DNA of 64,000 nucleotides, taken from the NCBI GenBank assembly GCA_947184155.2, contig CAMXCT020001768.1, forward strand, positions 62,001 through 126,000. Direction: 5' to 3'. The DNA is from Cladocopium goreaui (taxonomy: Eukaryota; Sar; Dinophyceae; Suessiales; Symbiodiniaceae). The position numbers were made by a program, and so were the translations under genes. The notes under the pieces were generated by a model, which had not been told where the DNA came from, made no database searches, and saw nothing but the letters and a program-made list of their open reading frames with translations. This document shows, piece by piece, positions 35,901 to 48,300 of this stretch (position 1 is the stretch's first letter; each line of letters starts with the position of its first letter).

Positions 35901-36288
35901 TGTCTGGCAAGCAAGGTGGGAAGTGCCAAAAGCTGAAGCACCGGGTCATCTGTTGGTCAACGGTTGGTGTTGAAGTTTGTCCCCAAGGAACTACGCAGCT
36001 TTGAAGAGATGCAGAGTATCTGAGATAAGCATGATATCTGCCAGGTCTTGAATAACTGCATATTAAATGAGGATCGAATGAAAAAACCAACAACATGACA
36101 CTTTAATGGGCCATGGAGTTAGTTAACTACTTAGTAAATGGCTTATAATTGGGATATAGGGGGTTATAACCCCAGTTACTAACCAGTTAGCTAATCCTAT
36201 GGCCCATCTAAGAAGAATACTCTGCACCTAGTTGATCTTCAATGAGTTGAAGTGATTTCAGTTCTCAACCCTCGAGGCCCCCTGCAGG

Positions 36289-36600
36289 TGTGACCGTCGA
36301 TGTTTGTTGCTGGCCACTTCCGGCGCCTCTCAGCAGCTCCGATCCGCCTGGAAATCGAACAACGGCGACGAAACGTGGACGACGGTGGAGGACTCCATGG
36401 ATTGGGCCGGGCAGATCTTGCAGGTGAACGACATGTTCTATGCCTTGGAGGTCAATCAGCGATCTGTTTTTGGACACCTCCATGGCACGTTTCGCAGCTC
36501 CTTGAGCTCGTTGGCGCAACTGAGGAAACCGAGAAGCGACCAGAGTTGGGGTGACGCTGCGCTGCAGGATACAGTGCTGGAGCAACACTTTTCACTGGGG
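36289..36600 (+). CDS. exon candidate, Trp-rich, weak Asp-box-like motif
   Basis: About 95 uninterrupted codons with QQLRSAWKSNNGDETWTTVE and then DWAGQILQVNDMFYALEV. SNNGDETW loosely resembles the Asp-box (SxDxGxTW) of beta-propellers, but one weak hit is not enough to name a fold. It is GC-richer than its flanks and contains no simple repeat. Confidence 0.4.
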
Positions 36601-36639
36601 CTTCTCGGTGGTGGTTTCATTGTTTCATTTCCGATGCCA

Positions 36640-36882
36640 AGTTGTTATGGGTCAGGACTCCGGACCCTGGTACTCTGGGGTTTCACCTTCCAATGAGATC
36701 ATCGGTTTTTCCAGCGAGCCACCAGCCAGGCTTTACTTCACTCCAGTTGCCCTGAATGAGCTGGGACTGAGATACCTTGATCCAGACGAAAAGAATTGGG
36801 TGCTGCAGTGCAGCCGGCTGTTCGGTCGTTGTTTCGAATTCTCAGTCCAAGGCGACAAGTCAGATCCCAACTTCAATGGTTA
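36640..36882 (+). CDS. exon candidate, continuation in another frame
   Basis: Opens after ATGCCAAG in a different frame from the preceding exon. Encodes GQDSGPWYSGVSPSNEIIGF and further on LRYLDPDEKNWVLQC...GRCFEFSVQ to a TAA. The frame switch suggests an intron or an indel near 36600-36640. Confidence 0.4.
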
Positions 36883-37051
36883 AGGTGAAGTTTACAGAGG
36901 ATTTCTTAAAAATTCTGCCATGAAATTTTGGCGAAGAACCGCTGTACACTTTTCATAACCAGCTCTACATGAAATTTTGGGAGCCACAGGTTGATGGACA
37001 TCAACCTCCATCAATCCATCAAATCCATGGTTTTGATGCTGACATCTACTT

Positions 37052-37190
37052 CTGGTTGCTGGTGACTGGAACCATGGAATGGAAAAAATGACTTTCCAGA
37101 AACAGTTGGGAATTTCCATCCATCCCAACTGTTACTCACTCACTCCACTCCATCATTTTTTCAGAGGGGTAGGAAAAAACCACCAACCAG
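37052..37190. mobile_element. TIR element, TGGTTGGTGGTTT family
   Basis: TCTGGTTGCTGGTGAC and AAACCACCAACCAG ends; internal ACAGTTGGGAAT / ATCCCAACTGT arms. Confidence 0.6.
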
Positions 37191-37300
37191 ACTTGTTTTA
37201 TGGCATTTTGCATGGTGAAGAATTGTATGAATCCCTGACTTTCATGGTGAAATCATAAATTTTCGATGTCTCAACCGCTCAACCCCCCTTTTTTGTTGAT

Positions 37301-37408
37301 TACCCTCTGGTGAACTAACATAGCAATGGAAAGATCCACCATTTTTCATGGGAAAATCCACGAACTAAATCACCATTTTCAATAGCTACGTTAGTTCACC
37401 AGAGGGTA
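37301..37408. mobile_element. palindromic TIR element, CCCTCTGG family
   Basis: Complete 108-bp copy with perfect ends. Confidence 0.85.
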
Positions 37409-37515
37409 AATCCAGAATGATAAACCAGTATTTCTGTTGGTTGTTTTTCCTGAAAGATCTGAAGCTTTGAAGGGTCAGGGCTTAACAAATTTGACATTTT
37501 CACCATGAAATCCAC

Positions 37516-37615
37516 ATAAAAAACAACATTAAAATCAGAAACATCACATAAACATCACATAAACATCACATAAACATCACATAAACATCACATAAACATC
37601 ACATAAACACATACA
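37516..37615. repeat. 11-bp tandem repeat, AAACATCACAT
   Basis: About seven tandem copies, degenerating at both edges. Confidence 0.9.
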
Positions 37616-38560
37616 AATAACCTAAAGATCAGGTTGAATCCACCATTAAATCCACGAAATGCATTTTTTGTGACTTCAAATCCACCATCCTTTCCCCAAA
37701 AACCTAGATGTTCCCAGCCGCAGTGAGTCCCCCAGGTTTACCTCGAAGGGCGATCTCAGAGGCTTGGCCCAGCTTCAACGGGCGGCGTCTTGGTGAAGGC
37801 GTTGGTCGATGATCTCACCCACGATTTCACCAATGAAAGGTGGCGATTTACATCTGATTAGCTATCCTGTTTGGTGGTTTAGAAATAGGATGTCATTTTA
37901 TTCTGAAAGTGGTGATTTCAATCTGATGAGCTATCCGATAGTTGGTGGTTTAGAACCCCCAAGAAATAGATGGCCAATGCCAACACCGGATTAATAAACC
38001 TCCCCCCCCCCAGAAGGTAGGGGGGTACCTTCTGGCTAGTTTTCTTGACGACCCCTTAATAATAAGCAACTCTAAACCATAAAACTTTGGATATGGCTTA
38101 CGTCAATTAGATCTGAATAGAATTCCATTGGATTTGTTAAAATTTCATGGATCAGAAAGGCGGTTGATTAATCAGGGGCAAACCCTGGTTATTATTAATG
38201 GGGGACATGGGCTCATGGGGGGTACCCTTTGGGAGCTATCCAAACTGATGATTTTTAGACAGATTTTAATTAGAAATCGATCATTTGGGGAATAGTTGTT
38301 TTTTGAAATTTTCAATGATCAACTTAAACCTGAAATATAACAATGATGATTAAAAAAAATGTAAAAAACAATTGGAAATAAATAGAATTGGAAATAAAAA
38401 ATGTTGGATAAAAAAAGGATTTCAGCACTGGTGGTTTTTTCATCGGGTGGGTTTATTAATCTGGGGGGACCACCTGTTTTTAAATTACATTTTTTTTGGG
38501 GGGCAGTGGTGGTTGATTAATCGGGAGGGGATTATTAATCCTCACTTGACATTAATACAA

Positions 38561-38694
38561 ACTGGTTGGTGGTTTGGAACATGAACGGATTATATATTTT
38601 TCCATTCAGTTGGGAATTTCATCATCCCAACGGACGAACTCACTCCATCATTTTTCGAAGAGGTTTTGGTATACCACCAAGCAGATAATTAATC
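38561..38694. mobile_element. TIR element, TGGTTGGTGGTTT family
   Basis: ACTGGTTGGTGGTTTGGAAC at the left; TACCACCAAGCAGAT at the right. Confidence 0.65.
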
Positions 38695-39574
38695 ATCAAC
38701 CATCATTAACCATCATTAATCACCATTAATCACCATTAACCAAGTAGGTCAACCAAGTTTTATAATTTGGTGATAGAACTCAGAAATGGGTGATTTTAAC
38801 CATGATTTAAGTATGAAAGCTGGAGAGTTCACCAAGAAACAGAGTTAAAACATGGGGAATTGCAGCAAGACAACACACATTTGTTTTCGCTGCGTAGAGG
38901 ATGATTCGATGAAGAAAGGGAATGAACACATCAAGGAATGGTTGAAGCTCCCAAAAAGGGATAAAAAGGGTGCATTATGTAGTCATCAAGCATTCTCATA
39001 CGCTCTATGGTGCTGGTATATTTACCTACAAAACTGGGTGATTTTTAGGGTACATGTTGGTAAAGATTCCATACATGGAGCATATGGGATTGTGATTTAA
39101 CCAACAACCATGCAGATATAGACCCAACGAAAGAAATAGGATGTCATTTTGCGGACAACCATGGTTTCATCGAAATCAGTTGGTAAACTGAGGCCTGCAG
39201 CAACAAATAATACCCGCCACGGTTTCCGCAACAGACGACTTGGTTGACACAGTTGACAAGTGGGTTACCCCATCAAATCCAAGGTACTTATAACATCTTA
39301 TAACGGTAAGTAGGGTTAGTCCAGTTGTGGGTAAATTTTGCCACGAAGTCTTTACCACCTGGGAAACACCACCATGTACTGGGCTGAAGACCGTGTTCCA
39401 CAATCGTGGCAACACACCATCCGCAGTTTCACCACAAGGAACATCATGCAGGAAATGGAAACACATCCAAAAAGCTAGCTTAGATAACAAGCTTGGAAGT
39501 GCAGTTCCAGTGAACTCTTTGTGGATAGGTTTCACCATAGTTTTTTTTGCCCCCATATCGCAAACATTAAGTGT

Positions 39575-39687
39575 TACCCTCTGGTAATTTAACATAGCTC
39601 TGGAAAATCCACATTTTTAATGGGAAAACTCACGAACTAAATGACCATTTTCCAGTTCGCTTTTTGTATGTAAAAACCAGGCCGGGT
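39575..39687. mobile_element. TIR element with hybrid ends
   Basis: Left TACCCTCTGG, right CCAGGCCGGGTA; the right 45 bases are nearly identical to the copy at 34416. Confidence 0.8.
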
Positions 39688-40144
39688 AGTTCATCATGGT
39701 TATAGCCATTTCTAAGTAACCTCAGTCCTGCACCCCTAAGTAGTGGATATCACAAACTCTTCACAATCGGAGGTATAAACCAACTTTGCCAACTATGAGT
39801 TATGCTCACCAAGTTTGAAAATTACTTAGACTTAGTTATAACTTTATAACCAATTATTCAGCAAGTTGATTCCAATTCCTCACCAACTTAGTCAACTATT
39901 AGATGTTGGTCAGGAATTTGTTCCACCATCGATGGGAATGCTTTGAGGTGTTGGTCCTATCTCTGATGCCCCGAGCCTTTGGTTCCTCAGCGCTCGCTTT
40001 GGTTCCGGAGCAGTGGGAGCGTTGGCGATCAGAAAGCACAGACCAGATCCACCATCCCAATATCAAAATTATGTTTGTATGTATATATATATAATATATA
40101 TATAGTATATATATAATATAATATATATATATACATACATATAT

Positions 40145-40259
40145 CTGGTTGGTGGTTTGGAACATGACTGGATTATTTTCCATTTCATATATGGGATGTC
40201 ATCCGAAACCCATTGACGAACTCCATCATTTTTCAAGATGGTTAAAACCACCAACCAGT
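40145..40259. mobile_element. TIR element, TGGTTGGTGGTTT family
   Basis: CTGGTTGGTGGTTT and AAACCACCAACCAG, perfect 14-base ends; the best copy of this family. Confidence 0.75.
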
Positions 40260-40403
40260 TATGTTTGTATATTAAGATATAATATTACTAACATATCATG
40301 TGTTGCTCAAGTATGTTTGCTGCGATGTGAAATGAAGACGCAGTTTCTGCACTGAATCCCCCCGAAAGTTACACTTGTTGTGGTTTCTAAAGAGCTGGTT
40401 TCT

Positions 40404-40508
40404 ATACCCTCTGGTAAACTAACATAGCTATTGAACATGGCCATTTATAGTGGATTTTCCCATTAAAAATGGTGATTTTCCATTGTTATGTTAGTTCACC
40501 GGAGGGTA
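40404..40508. mobile_element. palindromic TIR element, CCCTCTGG family
   Basis: Right end has one change (CCGGAGGGTA). 105 bp. Confidence 0.8.
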
Positions 40509-40966
40509 TTTGAATTCAAGGCCGAACATGATAGCCCCATGATCGCCCCCTGACTTTTGTGATTTTCCAGCCCTGTTTGATTAGCCAGAAGACTTCATGG
40601 TGGACTTTGCTATGCAAAAAGTTTCCGAATGGGGAAACCGCATGGTTTTTCTGGAAAATGGCCCGTTTCTAGATGATTTATGATGATTTACCTATGAAAA
40701 ACATGGTGATTTATCCCAGTTTTCGCAAACAGTTAGTTAAATAACCACAGGGTAATCCTGGTGGAGTTTGCTATATGCATAGTTTGTGTCCGGTTCTGGG
40801 GACGGAAACGGAACTTTCCGCATGGTGACCTGGCGAGGTTGTGATCCCTTCATCCGAGATCGGCTGCTGCAAAGTTACTTCGGCGTTGCCTACAAGTGAC
40901 ACGGGCCCCGCTCTCGGAAAATCCATGGCTCCGGCGGATGCTTGGGGATGGAACGGAAATGAAACC

Positions 40967-41083
40967 TACCCGGCCTGGTGAACTTTCACATAACTATGGA
41001 AAGATTCACCATAGAAATAGTGGATTTTCCCATGAAAAATGGTGGATCTTTCCATAGTTTATGTAACAGTTTACCAGAGGGTA
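40967..41083. mobile_element. TIR element with hybrid ends
   Basis: Left TACCCGGCCTGG, right CCAGAGGGTA; interior GGAAAGATTCACC pairs with GGTGGATCTTTCC. Confidence 0.8.
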
Positions 41084-41686
41084 GCAGAAATCGTGGGGAG
41101 ATTTATATTTATTTATGGGATGATGAGAGATTTTGGATAACTCTATGGATATTTCAGTGTTAACTGGCAGCAATTCCCAAAAACGAATTGCTGAAAGATG
41201 TGATTCAAAGAAGAAATCATGGAGTCTTCCAGCCTTCAGGGGCAGTGAAATTTACTGCATGACCTTGGGCCATTTTTGATGTCAAGCTTAAGGCTGCCAC
41301 CAGTGAGAAGTGGAGATCACCTGGGGTGAAAACTATAGCTGTGTTTTGACGCACAGTTCACTATCATAACTTGGTGAATGCTATGGTTGATTAGGGGGAT
41401 ACGAACTAGCTATGGTTTCACCAATAACCGAGCTATTAGTGAACAACTAGCTAGTTACTAGCTATGAGGGTGCTATGGTTACTAGTTGTATAACCAAGAT
41501 TTGATACAACGAAGAAACGTTACTGGGGGACCTCACGTTGCAACAAACACGTTCCTGGGGGACCTCATCATGGATCCCAGCTGGCAACAGCCGACAACAG
41601 ATCTCTTCGCCATGGCAGATGGTGGGAGGGACGAGTTATGTCGCTTGCCCGAAAAACAGCATCCGTGAAGATTTCCAGGAGTCAGA

Positions 41687-41806
41687 TAGCCTCTGGTAAA
41701 GGTTTACAAAAAACGATGGAAAGATCCACCATGCTATTAATGGGTAAATCAACGATTTCTATCGACTGGACCATTTTCAATAGCTATGTTAAATCACCAG
41801 AGGGTA
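41687..41806. mobile_element. palindromic TIR element, CCCTCTGG family
   Basis: Left end TAGCCTCTGG, right end CCAGAGGGTA; 120 bp. Confidence 0.75.
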
Positions 41807-42338
41807 GATATCTTTGTCGCGGTTGATGGATAGAGGGGTAACCGTTGAAAACTCCCCCATTTACATCGAGCGCGCTTCAACACTCGGTGAAATTAGGTAA
41901 ATATCCTCCAGTATCAAACATGGTGGGAAAATCCAGCTAGAAACCCTTCACAGAAATATTTTCAAAAACCATCAACCGCAGGGATTTCCAGTTGCTACGA
42001 AGAAACCAGAGGCTAAGTGGCAGCGTTACCATCCTGTGATCCAAATCGATTTATACATAATATACATACGTATATATAATTATATATATATATATACGTA
42101 TGTATATATACACGTATGTAAAAGGTATACGTATACGTATAGTGTATGTATGTATGTGCAATGAACATATATATTTCCACACATTTATGGCAATTTAATT
42201 TGTATCTTGACCACATTTATGGAAAAAAACCATAAGCTTCTGGCTTACATGATCAACACTGGACGAAGGGAAGCATGGAATGGTTCGCCCTGTTTTTTTT
42301 TCCACATGGCGGCAAGTCTTCCGATCCACCCCCGTTGA

Positions 42339-42373
42339 GGTTACGTTGCTCTGGGCAGCAATGTTGGTGACAG
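42339..42373 (+). CDS. HPPK-DHPS: HPPK-DHPS exon 1 of those seen
   Basis: Encodes GYVALGSNVGD plus two bases of Arg, the HPPK N-terminal signature. The upstream in-frame TGA at 42336 forces the exon to start at the AG|G there. 5' site GTGCGA. Confidence 0.8.
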
Positions 42374-45300
42374 GTGCGAGTGTCCAAAGATTGGGTCAAC
42401 TCCTGGTGGATTTGACCGATTTGACCTACACATTGGGATTTTAACCATAGATTTAAACATCAAACATGGGAAAATCACCATTTCGATAGGCGTTCTTTTT
42501 GATGTTGAGCGATTTTTGAGGGAATATCTTCTTTACACCTGATATTCCTCTTATGGTTCAATGATTGTCCCCCCCCAACCTAGTGGGTGGTATCCCCCGA
42601 GAAGCTTCTTTGAACACATTTGAGGGGGAAGCTCGGGGGTCTCGCCTCCTCTCGCCTCTTGGCCCCTCTCGTCCATCAAACAAATTAAGCAGCATGGTGA
42701 AGCTCCAGATTCTCAGACATCCCATGTTTTTCTTGGGTGAAACGCACTAAATCCATCTAGATCCACTAAATCCTCCAGATTTTTCATGATTTTTCTCTTC
42801 GTCGCGTCAAAAAGCCGCAGGTTGCGGCACCTGAGCCGCTCCATCAAGTCTTTGGTGCACTTGGAAGGCGTTGAGCTGCTGAGAACGTCGGGGCCTCAAT
42901 GGGACCCCCGTTCGAGCTCGCGTTCAGTTGCCAAAAAAAGGCTGAATTTTATGGTTTATGGTGGATGTAACTAGAGTGATTTCATGGGGACTTTCTAGGG
43001 ACACCTGTTTTTTTGTTGACATGCTTTGACGTTTTTTTGTTGAAATGTTTTGATGGTTCTGTGGAACCATGTTTTTTTCGATGAAAACTTGTGGCTGGAT
43101 TTTGGACAAAGTGATTTTTGTGATGACTATTTCACGATTTGTTCAACCATTTCCAGATATTTCCTGTGTTTTTTCCTTCAAACATGGCCAGAAGACCTAC
43201 ATGCCATGCGTCGTTGTGTCACGTCGTTGTGTCACGTGACAGGTCGAGCCTATACTCCACGAAAGCGCAGTATGTGAGCGACCAGCCGGCGTTTCTCAAT
43301 GCAGCCGCTTGACCTAAAGGAGCTTTGTCAAGGTCATGTCACACGATAGTTATACACAATTGTTGGGAATAGAAACCATAGTTGGGATACAGGCCCTATA
43401 CTCCATGGATTATATCTGGGTAAATTTCATCACGACCCCTCAGCCTGTCCTCCCGAAGCCTGGAAATCATGGTGAATGTATAGGGAATCATCCCCTGAAG
43501 CATGGCCCAAGAATTCAGGTTAGTGAAATATTAGAAAATTTACCCAGATGTATATACAAAGATTCCAAGGATTCCAAAGACGAAAAACATAGCCTCTGGT
43601 AAACGTAAAAACATAACGAACTGGACAGATCCAGCATGCTATGTAGCTGGGAAAAGTCACGAACTTTCAATGGCCATGGCTTCCAGTTCGCTTTTTGTAT
43701 GTAAAAGCCAGGCCGGGTATATCATCATATATCCCATTAAATCCCATTAAATCCCATTAAATGCCATTAAATCCCATTAAATGCCATTAAATCCCATTAA
43801 ATGCCATTAAATCCCATTAAATGCCATTAAACATCATCTGGTATCGAGATGAAGAATTGGGAATTCCATTAGAATGGCTCTCCGGCTATCCCAAAAAGCT
43901 GGGGCCGCCGGGTGAGTTCACCCTAGCATCCCAAGTGGATAGCCGGTGGCATCCGATGGGTTTGAAGCTCATTTTCCACCATTTTTGAGAGCCGTATTAG
44001 AGATCACAATGAGCCAACGGCTTCAACAGATTCCCCCCATTTTTGAGAAACTATGAGATCACAATTTTGGGTTTCAGGGGCTCACCATTTTCTTCCATAG
44101 TTGATATTATTGATATCCAGTGATAGCGGGTCAGTATCCAATAGCCGTACTGCGCTACGCAGTGACGCAGTGTTCTTGACATGAACAAGAGGCGGTTCAG
44201 AAGAAGAAGAAGAAGGAGAAGAATAAGAAGAATCCAGTGGATATAGTTATCCACATTTTGTTGATCAAATCTCCTGAAATTCACCACCACAGTATGTTGC
44301 CAATTTCGGCTCCCTCCCCAGGTAGTCATGCTGAGACTGAGTCCTGGGAGGCGTGCTGGGTGCCATGGTGACCCTTCAGATTTGATATTGAAAACCATTC
44401 GAAATGGGGAGTTTTATCAAACGATAGCAATATGACGTGGGATCACCCTGCTGAACTGGATTCAGATCTGAATAGCTTCTGGGGATAAATAATTTATCCA
44501 TATTTGGCATTGGAGGGATCCTTGAAAGGCCAAGAAACAAGAGTGTCTCTGCTTTTTGGATGGACAAAAATCGAAGAGTGACTTAAACAACACAGCTTTC
44601 CAAGTACAGAGTGACTTGTGGGGAAGAGTTACTTTTTGGGGAAGACCCCTTTTGGAGACAAGGTTTACCGGGTAACAAACCATAGCATTAGCTACGCATT
44701 TTCTGCACGACCGTCCATGGGAAGAGAAGCAAACTCAGCCTCGGATTCAACGTATTGATTTTGAAGCAAGGAAAAACCGATCTTGTCATAGCGGCTGATA
44801 CTTTCATCTACCCTCTGGTTATGTCAAAATAGCTATTGAAAATGGCCATAGAAATAGTGGATTTACCCATTGAAAATGGTGATTTTCCATAGTTATGTTA
44901 GTTTACCAGAGGGTATCTCAGAAGCTTATTGTTTCTTTTACCCTCTGGTTATGACTAACATAGCCATGGTATAGATGGCCCATAGAAATAGATGGTTTAC
45001 CTAATAATAGCATGGTGGATCTTTCCATTTAGCTATGTTAGTCATAACCAGATGGTAATACATGTATATATACATAGGATATTAATGTTTTTTTTTAGAA
45101 AAACTATAATAAAGGATATGAATTGGTGTTGAACCAGTTTGTTGTAGGTAAGCACTGGGATCCAACCATATTTTCGGATCTCTCCCCGCAGCCGCTGCGT
45201 TTCGGACGCAGGTTGGCGGATCTGCAAGGACTTCTGTCCGACTTCAAGAGGATCGAGGATGACCTCGGAAGGAGGTGCCTCTGCGGGTCTGGGCACACGG

Positions 45301-48300
45301 CTGGCTGTGTTCGAAATGGGGATTGGTCACATATTGAAAAAAAGTCACTGGGGATGAATCATGGGATGTATGATATATATTATATATATATGATCTATAT
45401 ATATATATATATTATAATATAATATATATGATTCATGATCTATATATGATCTATATATGATCTATATATGATCTATATATGATCTATATATGATCTATAT
45501 ATGATCTATATATGATCTATATATGATCTATATATGATCTCTATAATTCAGCAAACACTGTGGCTCTTCCGCCCCAATGGATGGGGCCCAAAATTCCGTT
45601 TTTTGGCCATTCTGAGTCCGTAGACCCATGGTGCCATGGGCTGGCTGAAAAAATAGCGATGGCTGGCTTGGTGATGTCAAAATAGCTATGGAAAATCACC
45701 ATTTTTAATGGGAAAATCCACTATAAATGGTGATTTTCTATGGTAAACATACAAAAAGCTATTGAACATGGTCATTGAAATAGTTGATTTACCTATTAAA
45801 AATGGGTGGTTTTCCATAGCAAAATGTTAGTTTACCAGAGGGTAAGGCCTAATTTATCAGCTAGTTTAGTGGTCTGAAAATTGGGCATCATTGTTTTTGT
45901 TTAGCCATAATCAACGGAATAGTTATTTAACAACCAGTTGGGATCATATTTTCTTCGGTGCCAACTTTAACAGTGATGGCAGTTCTTCAGCGAGATAGAA
46001 ATAGCTGATATAACTAGGAGGCAACAAAAACTATGGCTGGTTGGTGGTTTCAATGTTTTTCTTTTAGATGTTCAACCAACTGTGATGATCCACAATGACT
46101 ATAAGTTTTCTTTTTCTTTTTTAACGGGTAGTTTTTTTTTTTTAAACGGGTAGCTCAACCAAAAACCAGTAAGTTTGGTGGGTCAAATTGTATATTTCGA
46201 TTGAAGTCCACTCAGAGTTCTAGTCTGAAGATGTCCCTGGCAAAAACAGATTAAGCGTCAAATCTAGGGTACTCTACAGGATGGGGCCCCCCAGTTATAA
46301 GTGGGTTTATAAACCATTATAAGCCCTATTAACTAGTTCGTTATATCTACCATAAAGCCACTGAAATAAGGCAACTGAACGCTATCTTGGGGGCCCCACC
46401 CTCTAGGGAAAATCAAACAGAGCTGTGGCACATCACCATTTTTACTAGGTAAATCCACCATCAATGGCCATTTTCAATAGCTATTTTGACATAACCAGAG
46501 GGTATACCATCATATATCCCATTAAATCCCATTGAATCACCATCATATATCCCATTAAAACACCATTTTCAATAGCGTTTTGTATGTTTACCAGACTGGC
46601 TGAGCCCCAGGCCGGGCGTGCGTCGCGGTCCAAGGGTCATCGACCTGGACATGGTGGCAGTGGGCCAGTGGGGGACCCCAATTGGGACCTTCGGGAGCCG
46701 ATTTTGGAGAGATTTCACGGTGGAAAACGTGGCAAGTCTTGGCGATTTTTGGCCAAAACATGCTGGGAATTATGAAATTCATGCTGTTTCTTTTGGTGAT
46801 GATTTGAGAAAAAGGGAGATTTGAGATGATTACGGCACGAATTTATCGCTGCAAGAATGGATCATATGTGGAAACACATTGGAACCACATCTTTTAACGC
46901 GACACATGTCGCCAGCAAGAATTTCTGGGTGGGAACCTGCCACGGGACAAACATTCAACGGATCATTGCAACGGATCGTCAGCTTTGGCGTTTTGAACAA
47001 CTCGACGGGTAATTTTCTTGGAGTCATTCTTTCCAAATATTCAATGGATTGGTTTGTTGGGGAAAATCTTAACCGGAAACCATAGATTTTCCCATGAAGA
47101 TCATGGGGCTTTCCGGTTAAAATTTTCCCTTAAACCAATCCATTGAAATATGTCCGCGAGGTTTGCATATGCTTTCATTGATTCATTCTGCAGGCGAGTG
47201 TTGAACATCACCGAGGGGCAGTACCCATTGCAGGTGCGACAAAGTCGTGAGTTGGAACAGTCATGAACAGTCGCTACTGAGAAATCCAGTCCCGGTGTCT
47301 TTCATCACATGGATTCATAATATACAAATGGTGGTAGTTGACGCACACCCAGAGTTGTTTACCATGTGGGTGTGTCTAACATGGGGTATACCACCAAATG
47401 GCAATCTGAATCGGGAACATGTTAAACCAATGGAATGGAATGGGGTACCCAAACTCCACATTATTGCAGACAAACCCAATTTAATGATGGACTATCAATG
47501 ATCATTCCAACTGGTACTCTCCAGTATACTAACATTCGGGATTTCCCATCGAACTAAATGGGCCATGGTAGCCCATTTTTCATATCTCCATTCGAATTTT
47601 CCCATGGTAAATGAAGGATGGATCCATCAATTCCATGAATTTCCATCCCTGTTCCCATGGAGAAATCGCCCTGGAAATCTCCAATTTTTTCCTCCGAAAA
47701 AGTACCGAAAAAGGTCCCACACCTCCTGATGCACGAGCGGGATTTCGTGCTGGTGCCCATGGCCGAGCCGAAAGCCCAGGGAGTCCATGGCCGAAGCCGA
47801 AGACCCCGAAGTGATGGGGGATGAACTTGCCATTGTTATGTTTAACTTATATCAGTTGGGACCTATGGGGCGGTATATATATATACACATCTTATATCAT
47901 CAGATATCATGTTATGATTAATATTTATATCACTTATATCATCTTATATCTGTTCAGAACCCCTAACTGCAGCCCGCAAATCATGATGGCAATGGAAAGC
48001 GGTTCACAGAAATGCTGATTTGAAGAAAGCAAACTGCTGCTTTGAACCAAGAAGTGGGGCTTCATTTTTTGGTTTTAGCATCCCGAAATGGGGATCTTTT
48101 GGTGGCCGGGCCTCCATGAAGGTTTGCCGCTTTACAGGTGAAGATTCTGGTTCCACGTTCCAAACATATTAGACCCGGCCTGGTTATGACATTCACAGTT
48201 CGCCATGGTTTTTCGATGGCCCGAAAAATCGAAATAGATGCTTCACCGTTCTTTTTTTAGCATGGTGGATCTTTCCATTTGGCTATGGTAGTCATAACCA

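Larger units (their letters stand above)
36884..42338. other. non-coding stretch before the HPPK-DHPS exons
   Basis: No exon supported with confidence. Weak open segments are at 37690-37800, 39930-40040 and 40822-40899 (the last encodes GCDPFIRDRLLQSYFGVAYK before a stop). The rest is palindromic elements, simple repeats and AT-rich DNA. The true start of the folate gene may be hidden here. Confidence 0.4.

Noticed and set aside
42306-42338. ATG at 42306 as start of the HPPK protein
   Set aside because: In frame with the HPPK motif but followed by TGA at 42336 before the motif begins.
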